From positions 1 through 11,213 of the forward strand of contig CAKRNI010000074.1 of the NCBI GenBank assembly GCA_934370915.1: a DNA stretch of 11,213 nt, written 5' to 3'. This stretch comes from an uncultured Lachnospiraceae bacterium. Its GTDB lineage: Bacteria > Bacillota > Clostridia > Lachnospirales > Lachnospiraceae. A program made the position numbers and the translations under genes. Each line of letters begins with the position of its first letter. The stretch's first letter is position 1. The notes beneath the pieces were generated by a model. It ran no database searches. It was not told where the DNA came from and worked only from the letters and a program-made list of their open reading frames with translations. Below are positions 5,320 to 11,213 of the stretch, in pieces.

Positions 5320-7425
5320 ATGAAATCAGGAATCAGATTTACGGTAAAGCATGAAATTAAGGGCCGTATCCGAATCCATCTCACCAGAGGCCGCCTGTCG
5401 ATCAGACAGGCGGACCTCTTTTCCTTTTATCTTGCATCCCTCCCGCAGGTAACGGAGGCAAAGGTATATGAGAGGATCGGAGACGCGGCGATCACTTACA
5501 CAGGCACGAAGGAAGACCTCATTGCCGGGATCTTAAAGTTCTCCTTTGACAATGAGGAGTTGAATGAGATCGTTCCGGCGACGAGTACAAGAGAGGTTAA
5601 TCAGGAGTTTCAGGAAAAGCTCGTGACAAAGTGTCTCACAAGATGCTTCACAAAACTGTTCCTGCCGGCTCCGATCCGCGCGGTATGGACTGCAATCCAG
5701 TCTGTTCCGTTCGTCATCAAGGGGATCCGGAAGCTTGCAGGCAGAAAGCTTGAAGTCGAGGTCCTTGATGCGACAGCCATCACGGTTTCCATGCTGCGGA
5801 ATGACTTTAATACGGCCGGATCCGTGATGTTCCTTCTCGGAATCGGTGAGCTTCTGGAGGACTGGACCCACAAAAAGTCTGTCAGTGATCTTGCGGGCAG
5901 CATGTCCTTAAATATTGAGAAGGTATGGCAGAAGACGGAGGATGGGGAAGTCCTTGTCCCGATTTCTAATATTAAGGAAGGAGATCTTGTCTCCGTCCAC
6001 GTTGGCAGCGTGATCCCGTTAGACGGTATTGTAGAGTCCGGTGAGGCGATGGTGAACCAGTCCTCCATGACCGGTGAATCCGAGCCGGTCCGCAAAGAAA
6101 ACGGCATGTACGTTTACGCCGGAACTGCCGTCGAGGAAGGAAATATTGTCGTCCGTATCAAGAAGGCAGCCGGATCTACACGATTTGAACGTATCGTGAA
6201 GATGATCGAGGAGTCCGAAAAGTTAAAGTCCTCCCTGGAGACAAAGGCATCCGGACTTGCGGACGCCCTCGTTCCGTGGAGTCTCGGCGGAACCATCGTC
6301 ACATATCTTCTCACGAAAAATGTGACAAAGGCGATCTCGATCCTTATGGTAGACTTCTCCTGCGCGTTAAAGCTCGCAATGCCGCTTTCCGTGCTCTCTG
6401 CAATGAGAGAGGCAAGCAGCTACAGGATGACTGTCAAGGGCGGTTCCTTCATGGAAGCTGTCGCTGAGGCGGACACCATTGTATTCGATAAGACGGGTAC
6501 CCTCACAAAGGCCCAGCCGGTGGTTGCCGATGTTGTAACTTTTGAGGGACGTGACCGCAGGGAGATGTTAAGGATCGCCGCATGTCTGGAAGAGCACTTC
6601 CCGCACTCCATGGCGAACGCGGTCGTTGCGGCGTCCAGAGAGCAGGGGCTTGTCCATGAGGAGATGCATTCCAAAGTCGACTATATCGTTGCCCACGGAA
6701 TTGCGTCCCACATCGGTGAGGATAAAGTCCTGATCGGAAGCTATCACTTTGTCTTTGAGGATGAGAAGTGTGTGATCCCGGAAGGCGAGGAAGAAAAATT
6801 CGAGGCGCTCCCGGCAGAATATTCCCACCTGTATCTTGCGATTGCCGGAAGACTGGCGGCTGTGATCTGCATCGAGGACCCGCTTCGCCCGGAAGCTCCG
6901 GAAGTTATGAAAGAGCTTCGGAAACTCGGTATCAGGAAGATCGTCATGATGACGGGGGACAGCGAGAGAACCGCCCGTGCCATCGCCGCAAGAGTCGGTG
7001 TGGACGAGTATCACTCCGAGGTTCTTCCGGAAGACAAGGCAGACTTTGTTGAGTCAGAGAAGAACGCAGGCCACAGAGTCATCATGGTCGGCGACGGGAT
7101 CAACGATTCCCCGGCCCTCTCCGCTGCAAGTGTAGGCATCGCCATCAGTGAGGGAGCGGAGATTGCCAGAGAGATCGCGGATATCACGATCTCCGAGGAT
7201 GCGATGTACCAGCTCGTGACCTTAAAGGCCATCAGCAATGCCCTGATGCAGCGTGTCCACAGAAATTACCGCTTCGTTATCAGCTTTAACTTCGGACTTA
7301 TCATTCTGGGTGTCCTGGGTGTGCTTGCACCGGCTACATCTGCCCTGCTTCACAACACATCCACCCTGTGCATCAGCATGCACAGCATGACGAACCTGTT
7401 AAAGGATGGGGAGAAGAAATACTGA
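5320..7425 (+). CDS. Heavy-metal translocating P1B-type ATPase with atypical FSC membrane motif
   Basis: A 701-residue ATP-driven metal pump. Residues 1-85 look like a degenerate HMA domain without CxxC. Hydrophobic segments near 112-135 and 145-180 follow. The actuator carries TGES (251-254). Helices near 312-345 and the metal-site helix around 346-355 come next. Phosphorylation motif DKTGT has D390; TGD is at 545-547, GDGINDSPAL starts at 591, and two C-terminal helices lie near 645-690 with LLHNTST. Two key sites differ from textbook P1B pumps: the CPC/SPC motif reads FSC (346-348, in DFSCALKLAMP), and the HP pair of the nucleotide domain reads HS (429-430, in EEHFPHSMA). The rest resembles CtpC/PfeT-type pumps. 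The metal cannot be called. The start has only a weak ribosome binding site 15 bases upstream and probably depends on translation from the preceding gene, 5 bases away. Export from the cytoplasm is inference from family behaviour. Confidence 0.92.
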   Translation: MKSGIRFTVKHEIKGRIRIHLTRGRLSIRQADLFSFYLASLPQVTEAKVYERIGDAAITYTGTKEDLIAGILKFSFDNEELNEIVPATSTREVNQEFQEKLVTKCLTRCFTKLFLPAPIRAVWTAIQSVPFVIKGIRKLAGRKLEVEVLDATAITVSMLRNDFNTAGSVMFLLGIGELLEDWTHKKSVSDLAGSMSLNIEKVWQKTEDGEVLVPISNIKEGDLVSVHVGSVIPLDGIVESGEAMVNQSSMTGESEPVRKENGMYVYAGTAVEEGNIVVRIKKAAGSTRFERIVKMIEESEKLKSSLETKASGLADALVPWSLGGTIVTYLLTKNVTKAISILMVDFSCALKLAMPLSVLSAMREASSYRMTVKGGSFMEAVAEADTIVFDKTGTLTKAQPVVADVVTFEGRDRREMLRIAACLEEHFPHSMANAVVAASREQGLVHEEMHSKVDYIVAHGIASHIGEDKVLIGSYHFVFEDEKCVIPEGEEEKFEALPAEYSHLYLAIAGRLAAVICIEDPLRPEAPEVMKELRKLGIRKIVMMTGDSERTARAIAARVGVDEYHSEVLPEDKADFVESEKNAGHRVIMVGDGINDSPALSAASVGIAISEGAEIAREIADITISEDAMYQLVTLKAISNALMQRVHRNYRFVISFNFGLIILGVLGVLAPATSALLHNTSTLCISMHSMTNLLKDGEKKY
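5386..5428 (+). terminator. Terminator-like hairpin inside the ATPase reading frame
   Basis: AGAGGCCGCCTGTC (5386-5399) pairs with GACAGGCGG (5405-5413) and CCTCT (5415-5419), giving a 14-base-pair stem with one bulged A (5414) and a GATCA loop. TTTCCTTTT follows at once (5420-5428). This has the shape of an intrinsic terminator, placed at codons 23-36 of the ATPase. It could stop transcripts that are not being translated. It may instead be a chance result of the codons for RGRLSIRQADLFSF. Confidence 0.45.
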
Positions 7426-7450
7426 TCGATCAAAAAGAACGTTTTGTAAG

Positions 7451-7490
7451 CCCGCGGCCCGGAGCGATCCGGCCGCGGGTATTTTGCTTT
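7451..7490 (+). terminator. Intrinsic terminator of the metal module
   Basis: CCCGCGGCC (7451-7459) pairs perfectly with GGCCGCGGG (7471-7479). The pairing extends inward by GGA/TCC around a GCGA loop with one bulged C (7460). TATTTTGCTTT follows. This GC-rich stem with its T-rich tail lies 25 bases after the ATPase stop. Confidence 0.85.
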
Positions 7491-7495
7491 GGTGG

Positions 7496-7524
7496 TTCAC
7501 AAGTGATGGATTTCATGCTATACT
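7496..7524 (+). promoter_or_regulatory. Promoter of the 117-residue hypothetical gene
   Basis: TTCACA (7496-7501) and an extended -10 TGCTATACT (hexamer 7519-7524) with a 17-base spacer lie just past the terminator. The start of transcription should be near 7531, about 57 bases before the gene. Confidence 0.75.
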
Positions 7525-7587
7525 AATGCAGGCATGTGGCAGAATACTGTCATCTGCTTTTCAAAAACGACAAAGGAAGGCACAATT

Positions 7588-7941
7588 ATGAACTATATGA
7601 TCTGTATTCCTTCTCCGAGGCTCGTCTCGAGGGAATACTGTGAAAGGATCCACAACATTTTAGCCAGAATGTCGGATCAGTACCGGGTCAATATCGTTCC
7701 GGAGCCGGTAAAGATGCGTCAGGGATCCTGCCCGGATTTCTATAAGAAATACCGGATCTACAAGGATATCAGGGAACGTGACGGAAACGGGGAGGCGTAT
7801 CTGACCTCCGAGGAAGAGAATATGATCTTAAGCGTCTGCAGGAATCCGGAGGAAGAAGCGCTTATGAAGAGCTGCACGTATGCATACCGGTATCCGACGA
7901 CACTGGTGCTTAAGAGTTTCCGGGAAGAGAAGAAAAGATAG
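7588..7941 (+). CDS. Hypothetical protein, 117 residues
   Basis: I do not recognise this protein. The start at 7588 is preferred over an in-frame ATG at 7534 because AAAGGAAGG (7572-7580) sits 7 bases before it. The upstream ATG has no such site and lies almost on the expected transcription start. The product begins MNYMICIPSPRLVSREYC, has no signal peptide or membrane helix, and is rich in charged and Tyr residues. It has four Cys (in SREYCERI, GSCPDF, VCRNPE and KSCTYA). The segment YLTSEEENMILSVCRNPEEE looks helical, and the C-terminus is basic (SFREEKKR). It is probably a small cytoplasmic protein. It is flanked by a terminator before and a separate promoter for pyrH after, so it appears to be its own unit, though no terminator follows it and readthrough into pyrH is possible. 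Confidence 0.75.
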   Translation: MNYMICIPSPRLVSREYCERIHNILARMSDQYRVNIVPEPVKMRQGSCPDFYKKYRIYKDIRERDGNGEAYLTSEEENMILSVCRNPEEEALMKSCTYAYRYPTTLVLKSFREEKKR

Positions 7942-7947
7942 GAACAG

Positions 7948-7976
7948 TTGGCAAACGGATAAAAGTGTGATATACT
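7948..7976 (+). promoter_or_regulatory. Promoter of the pyrH-frr operon
   Basis: TTGGCA (7948-7953) and extended -10 TGATATACT (hexamer 7971-7976) have a 17-base spacer. It starts 6 bases after the stop of the preceding gene and implies a leader of about 100 bases before pyrH. Confidence 0.8.
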
Positions 7977-8033
7977 GTTTTTAAATCCGCAGTGGGATAA
8001 GACTGTCCTGCCGGAGGAAGCTTTCAGGAGATC

Positions 8034-8055
8034 TGTGGCGGCCTGAAATGCCACA
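8034..8055 (+). other. Hairpin in the pyrH leader
   Basis: TGTGGC (8034-8039) and GCCACA (8050-8055) form a 6-base-pair stem with a 10-base loop, ending 11 bases before the GAGGAG ribosome binding site (8067-8072). No T-run follows. I see no known riboswitch or PyrR-type element in this leader. Confidence 0.3.
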
Positions 8056-8082
8056 AGAAGATTTACGAGGAGTATAGAGAAA

Positions 8083-8784
8083 ATGGAAAACAGAAGAGTT
8101 TTTTTAAAGCTCAGCGGAGAGGCCCTTGCAGGTCCGAAAAAAACTGGTTTTGACGAGGATACGGTAAAAGAAGTTGCGAGACAGGTAAAGGCGTCTGTAG
8201 ATGCCGGTGTACAGGTCGGTATCGTGATCGGCGGCGGAAACTTCTGGCGCGGACGCACAAGCGATGCGATCGACCGCCCGAAGGCAGACCAGATCGGAAT
8301 GCTTGCAACCGTTATGAACTGTATTTATGTATCCGAGATTTTCCGGAATGCGGGAATGAAGACTCAGATCCTGACTCCGTTCGAGTGCGGAAATATGACA
8401 AAACTGTTCTCAAAAGACCGTGCAAACAAGTATTTTGAACATGGAATGGTCGTATTTTTTGCAGGCGGAATCGGACAGCCGTATTTCTCTACCGACACAA
8501 CGATCACTCTGATGGCGATCGAAATGGATGCGGACTGCATTCTTCTCGCAAAATCCATCGACGGTGTATACGACAGTGATCCAAAGGTAAATCCGAATGC
8601 GAAAAAGTATGACGAGATCTCGATTCAGGAAGTGATCGACAAGCAGCTCGGTGTCGTTGACCTGACTGCTTCCATTATGTGTATGGAACACAAAATGCCG
8701 ATGGCGGTATTCTCCTTAAATGAAAAGGACGGAATCGCGAACGCCATGCAGGGAAAAATTAACGGTACGATCGTTACCGTCTGA
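8083..8784 (+). CDS. pyrH: UMP kinase (uridylate kinase)
   Basis: Phosphorylates UMP to UDP with ATP, the committed step from UMP to all other pyrimidine nucleotides; a cytoplasmic hexamer in bacteria. The 233-residue product has the bacterial amino-acid-kinase fold: VFLKLSGEALAG (6-17) is the N-terminal phosphate-binding segment, IGGGNFWRGR (49-58) the glycine-rich loop, ADQIGMLAT (about 67-75) the UMP-site helix, and DCILLAKSIDGVYDSDPK (about 150-167) the nucleotide-binding part. Length is normal for the family (about 235-245). The start has GAGGAG 10 bases upstream. It leads the operon, with frr 15 bases after its stop. In many Firmicutes rpsB and tsf directly precede pyrH; here they do not. 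Confidence 0.97.
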   Translation: MENRRVFLKLSGEALAGPKKTGFDEDTVKEVARQVKASVDAGVQVGIVIGGGNFWRGRTSDAIDRPKADQIGMLATVMNCIYVSEIFRNAGMKTQILTPFECGNMTKLFSKDRANKYFEHGMVVFFAGGIGQPYFSTDTTITLMAIEMDADCILLAKSIDGVYDSDPKVNPNAKKYDEISIQEVIDKQLGVVDLTASIMCMEHKMPMAVFSLNEKDGIANAMQGKINGTIVTV

Positions 8785-8799
8785 TAACAGGAGGAAACC

Positions 8800-9354
8800 A
8801 TGAGCGAAGAATTAAAAGTATATGAAGAAAAGATGGAAAAATCCATTGATGCTCTCTTAAACGAGTACGCATCGATCCGTGCAGGACGTGCAAACCCGCA
8901 TGTACTTGACAAGATCAAAGTAGATTACTACGGAACGCCGACCCCGATTCAGCAGGTTGGAAATATCTCCGTTCCGGAAGCAAGAATGATCCTGATCCAG
9001 CCGTGGGAGAAGAGCCTGATCCGCCCGATCGAGAAAGCGATCCAGACTTCCGAGCTTGGTATCAACCCGAGCAACGACGGTACGGTGATCCGTCTCGTGT
9101 TCCCGGAGCTTACTGAGGACAGACGTAAAGAGCTTGCGAAGGACGTTAAGAAGAAAGGTGACGGCGCGAAGGTTGCGATCCGTAATATCCGCCGTGACGC
9201 GAATGAAGCGTTCAAGAAGATGGAAAAGAACGATGAGATCTCTGAGGACGATTTAAAGGATCTTACCGAGAAAGTCCAGAAGCTGACTGACAAGGCTATC
9301 GAGAAGATCGACAAGGCAGTTGAGAACAAGACAAAGGAAGTTCTTACCGTATAA
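8800..9354 (+). CDS. frr: Ribosome recycling factor
   Basis: Splits post-termination ribosomes together with EF-G. The 184-residue length matches the usual 185. Family signatures are present: SIRAGRANPHVLDKI near residues 26-40, DYYGTPTPIQQVGNISVPEA near 42-61, RMILIQPWEKSLI near 62-74 and GINPSNDGTVIRL near 89-101. A long helical C-terminal half returns to complete the three-helix domain. The ribosome binding site AGGAGG lies 7 bases before the ATG. It is the usual neighbour of pyrH. The tail is rich in Lys/Glu/Asp, as is normal. Confidence 0.97.
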   Translation: MSEELKVYEEKMEKSIDALLNEYASIRAGRANPHVLDKIKVDYYGTPTPIQQVGNISVPEARMILIQPWEKSLIRPIEKAIQTSELGINPSNDGTVIRLVFPELTEDRRKELAKDVKKKGDGAKVAIRNIRRDANEAFKKMEKNDEISEDDLKDLTEKVQKLTDKAIEKIDKAVENKTKEVLTV

Positions 9355-9382
9355 TCGGGGATTCCTACTACACAAGAAGACA

Positions 9383-9417
9383 GGGGGCAGGGGAAGTTTT
9401 CCTGTCCCCGTTTCTTT
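9383..9417 (+). terminator. Hairpin with T-rich tail between frr and uppS
   Basis: GGGGGCAGG (9383-9391) pairs with CCTGTCCCC (9401-9409), 9 base pairs with one G-U, around a 9-base loop. GTTTCTTT follows. It resembles an intrinsic terminator with an imperfect T-run, in the 101-base gap after frr. I see no clear promoter before uppS, so it probably acts as a partial terminator that lowers expression of the distal genes. Confidence 0.55.
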
Positions 9418-9455
9418 GCGCGGGCAACGAGCCAAAAGATAAAGGGAGAACAATC

Positions 9456-10184
9456 ATGGAAGAAAATTTGAAGATTCCCGCCCACGTGGCATTGATCTTA
9501 GACGGAAACGGAAGATGGGCGAAGAAGCGCGGACTTCCGAGACAGCTTGGACATAAAAAGGGCTGTGAGACACTGGAACAGGTTGTTGAGGACGCGGCAC
9601 GGCTTGGAATCCGGTATCTTACAGTGTACGGATTTTCGACGGAAAACTGGAAACGCCCGGAGGAGGAAGTCGGCGCGCTGATGCAGTTATTCCGCTTTTA
9701 CGCAAAGAGGCTCCTTGCGATGGCGGAGAAAAATAATATCCGCGTCCGCATGATCGGTGAGAGAAACCGTTTTGCGCCGGATCTTGTGGAGGCGATCAAT
9801 GGCCTTGAAGAAAAGACAAAAGAAAATACAGGAATGACCTTCGTGATCGCTGTAAACTACGGAAGCCGTGACGAGATCACGAGAGCCGTGAGAAAGATCA
9901 TGACGGATGCAAAAGAAGGAAAGCTTGCTCCGGAGGAGATGACAGAGGAGGTCTTTTCGTCCTACCTCGATACGGCCGGGATTCCGGACCCGGATCTCAT
10001 GATCCGCACCAGCGGGGAACTCCGTCTTTCCAACTACCTGTTATGGCAGCTCGCGTACTCAGAACTCTACGTGACAGAATGCCTGTGGCCGGACTTCAAT
10101 AAGGAAGAGCTATTGAATGCCATCCGCCAGTACAATAAGAGAGAACGCCGGTTCGGAGGAGTTGCGGCGGTAAAAACAGAGTAA
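9456..10184 (+). CDS. uppS: Undecaprenyl diphosphate synthase (cis-prenyltransferase)
   Basis: Adds isopentenyl units in cis to farnesyl diphosphate to make the C55 lipid carrier for peptidoglycan and wall polymers; a cytoplasmic, membrane-associated dimer. The 242-residue product has the first conserved region HVALILDGNGRWAKKRG (10-26), with D16 the Mg-binding Asp and G17-N18-G19-R20-W21 the diphosphate loop. It also has YGFSTENWKRPEEEV near 63-77 and the C-terminal diphosphate-binding motif RTSGELRLSNYLLWQ (184-198), with R184, R190 and S192 in the expected places. Length is typical. The ribosome binding site AAGGGAG sits about 8 bases before the ATG. cdsA follows after 11 bases. Confidence 0.96.
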   Translation: MEENLKIPAHVALILDGNGRWAKKRGLPRQLGHKKGCETLEQVVEDAARLGIRYLTVYGFSTENWKRPEEEVGALMQLFRFYAKRLLAMAEKNNIRVRMIGERNRFAPDLVEAINGLEEKTKENTGMTFVIAVNYGSRDEITRAVRKIMTDAKEGKLAPEEMTEEVFSSYLDTAGIPDPDLMIRTSGELRLSNYLLWQLAYSELYVTECLWPDFNKEELLNAIRQYNKRERRFGGVAAVKTE

Positions 10185-10195
10185 GAGGTGACCTT

Positions 10196-10999
10196 ATGTT
10201 TACGACCAGACTGATTAGCGGAATCGTTCTCGTGATCATTGCGGCGTTTCTGCTTGTTGAGGGCAGCACAGTCCTCTATTTCGGTTCTCTGGCGATCTCT
10301 TTGATCGGACTTTTTGAACTTTACCGGGTCATGAAGATCGAGAGATCGGCACCGGGCTATGTGGGCTATGCGGCTGTTGTGGCTTACTACTGGATCATGG
10401 GAAACAGGGAGCAGTATGTGACATTCCTTGCCATCGCTTCCCTCATGATCTTAATGACGATTTACGTGGTGACATTCCCCAAATACGGAACAGAGCAGAT
10501 TACGGTGGCCTTCTTTGGAATCTTCTATGTGGGAATCATGTTTTCCTACCTCTATCAGGTGCGGGAGATGCCGGATGGAAAATACCTTGTATGGCTGATC
10601 CTCTTAAGCTCCTGGGGCTGTGATACTTTCGCCTACTGTGCGGGAAAGCTTTTCGGTAAACACAAGATGACTCCGAAGCTGAGCCCGAAAAAGACGGTTG
10701 AGGGCGCGATCGGCGGTATCATAGGGGCAGCGGTTCTTGGTTTCCTTTACGGAACCTTCTTTAAGAACAATATGATCCAGGTGATAAATCCGGGCGTGAT
10801 CTCAGCAGCTGCCTGTGCCATCGCGGCGGTGATCTCCATGGTGGGAGACCTTGCGGCTTCCGCCATCAAGAGAAATCATGATATCAAGGATTACGGAAAT
10901 CTGATTCCGGGCCATGGGGGAATCCTGGACCGGTTTGACAGCATGATCTTTACGGCCCCGGCGATCTATTTCGCCATTACGTTTATGGGGATCCGTTAG
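10196..10999 (+). CDS. cdsA: Phosphatidate cytidylyltransferase (CDP-diglyceride synthase)
   Basis: Makes CDP-diacylglycerol from phosphatidate and CTP, the branch point of phospholipid synthesis; a polytopic inner-membrane enzyme. The 267-residue product has at least six hydrophobic segments, starting with [16 protein letters not shown] near residues 8-23. It carries [12 protein letters not shown] near 162-173 and a complete family signature near 222-248: S222, K225-R226, K231-D232, P238, H240-G241-G242, D245-R246 and D248. Length is typical (about 260-290). GAGGTGA before the ATG is the ribosome binding site. dxr begins 14 bases after its stop, matching the conserved uppS-cdsA-dxr order of Firmicutes. 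Confidence 0.96.
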   Translation: MFTTRLISGIVLVIIAAFLLVEGSTVLYFGSLAISLIGLFELYRVMKIERSAPGYVGYAAVVAYYWIMGNREQYVTFLAIASLMILMTIYVVTFPKYGTEQITVAFFGIFYVGIMFSYLYQVREMPDGKYLVWLILLSSWGCDTFAYCAGKLFGKHKMTPKLSPKKTVEGAIGGIIGAAVLGFLYGTFFKNNMIQVINPGVISAAACAIAAVISMVGDLAASAIKRNHDIKDYGNLIPGHGGILDRFDSMIFTAPAIYFAITFMGIR

Positions 11000-11013
11000 G
11001 AAAGGACGAACAG

Positions 11014-11213
11014 ATGAAACGAATTGCTATTTTGGGTTCCACGGGATCCATCGGAACCCAGACTTTGGACGTAGTCCGTGCAAACGGAGATATTGAAGTT
11101 GCAGGAATCGCTGCAGGAAGCAATATCAAGGCCCTTGAGAGCCAGATCCGGGAATTTTCCCCGAAGATCTGCGGCGTCTGGGATGAGGAGAAGGCGAAAG
11201 AACTGGCTGTCCG
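11014..11213 (+). CDS. dxr: 1-deoxy-D-xylulose 5-phosphate reductoisomerase (3' end outside window)
   Basis: First committed enzyme of the MEP isoprenoid pathway, converting DXP to MEP with NADPH; its product feeds the precursors used by UppS. Only the first 66 codons are present. They start [20 protein letters not shown], where GSTGSIG (8-14) is the NADPH-binding loop characteristic of Dxr, followed by [26 protein letters not shown] about 8 bases before the ATG is the ribosome binding site. This gene is too short here for the rest of the active site to be checked. Confidence 0.95.
   Translation, partial: MKRIAILGSTGSIGTQTLDVVRANGDIEVAGIAAGSNIKALESQIREFSPKICGVWDEEKAKELAV

Noticed and set aside
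5610..6107. A 165-codon minus-strand frame across the ATPase gene
   Set aside because: It lies opposite a clear P-type ATPase coding region and shows no domain, ribosome binding site or promoter; a shadow frame.
7534..7587. Upstream ATG that would lengthen the hypothetical protein to 135 residues
   Set aside because: No ribosome binding site precedes it and it lies within a few bases of the expected transcription start, while the ATG at 7588 has a strong site.
8949..9485. A 178-codon minus-strand frame opposite frr
   Set aside because: Serine/phenylalanine-rich composition typical of the complement of a Lys/Glu-rich gene; frr is unambiguous on the + strand.
1..11213. Mobile elements, CRISPR arrays, tRNA or phage genes
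   Set aside because: No transposase, integrase, regularly spaced repeats, tRNA-like cloverleaf or terminal inverted repeats were seen on either strand.

Overview
The window looks like chromosomal DNA from a Gram-positive anaerobe of the Lachnospiraceae/Clostridia. The reasons are moderate GC, AGGAGG-type ribosome binding sites, Firmicutes-style sigma-A promoters with extended -10 elements, the housekeeping order pyrH-frr-uppS-cdsA-dxr, and a style of metal ATPase cluster that I associate with gut Clostridia. This is inference from gene content; no 16S rRNA or other marker is present. All genes I support are on the + strand. I see no rRNA, tRNA, CRISPR array, insertion sequence or phage gene.

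Region 1 (1-3672): the tail of an ABC export system. It has a two-domain FtsX/MacB-type permease whose true start probably lies just before the window, followed 3 bases later by a membrane-fusion (HlyD-like) adaptor. The ATPase is not in the window and is probably upstream.

Region 2 (3673-7487): a compact heavy-metal module and the most interesting part. A strong promoter overlaid with GTTAG/CTAAC inverted repeats precedes a membrane-anchored HMA metallochaperone-like protein (CxxC). Next comes a short Fur-family regulator that has the winged helix but no visible metal-binding/dimerisation domain. A Fur-like 7-1-7 palindrome and a second promoter with GTTAG/CTAAC half-sites follow. Downstream are a 26-codon membrane peptide gene, a 104-residue one-helix protein with an acidic tail (DUF6110-like), and a P1B-type ATPase. 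The ATPase has FSC in place of the usual CPC/SPC motif and a degenerate N-terminal HMA-like domain. A terminator-like hairpin lies inside the 5' end of its reading frame. A strong intrinsic terminator closes the unit. My model is a metal-sensing export unit in which chaperone, accessory membrane proteins and pump act together; the metal (iron, manganese, zinc or other) cannot be read from the sequence.

Region 3 (7488-7941): a monocistronic-looking 117-residue protein of unknown function with its own good promoter.

Region 4 (7942-11213): a housekeeping operon with its own promoter: UMP kinase (pyrH), ribosome recycling factor (frr), undecaprenyl diphosphate synthase (uppS), CDP-diglyceride synthase (cdsA) and the first 66 codons of DXP reductoisomerase (dxr). 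These serve pyrimidine nucleotide supply, ribosome recycling, cell-wall lipid carrier, phospholipid and isoprenoid precursor synthesis.
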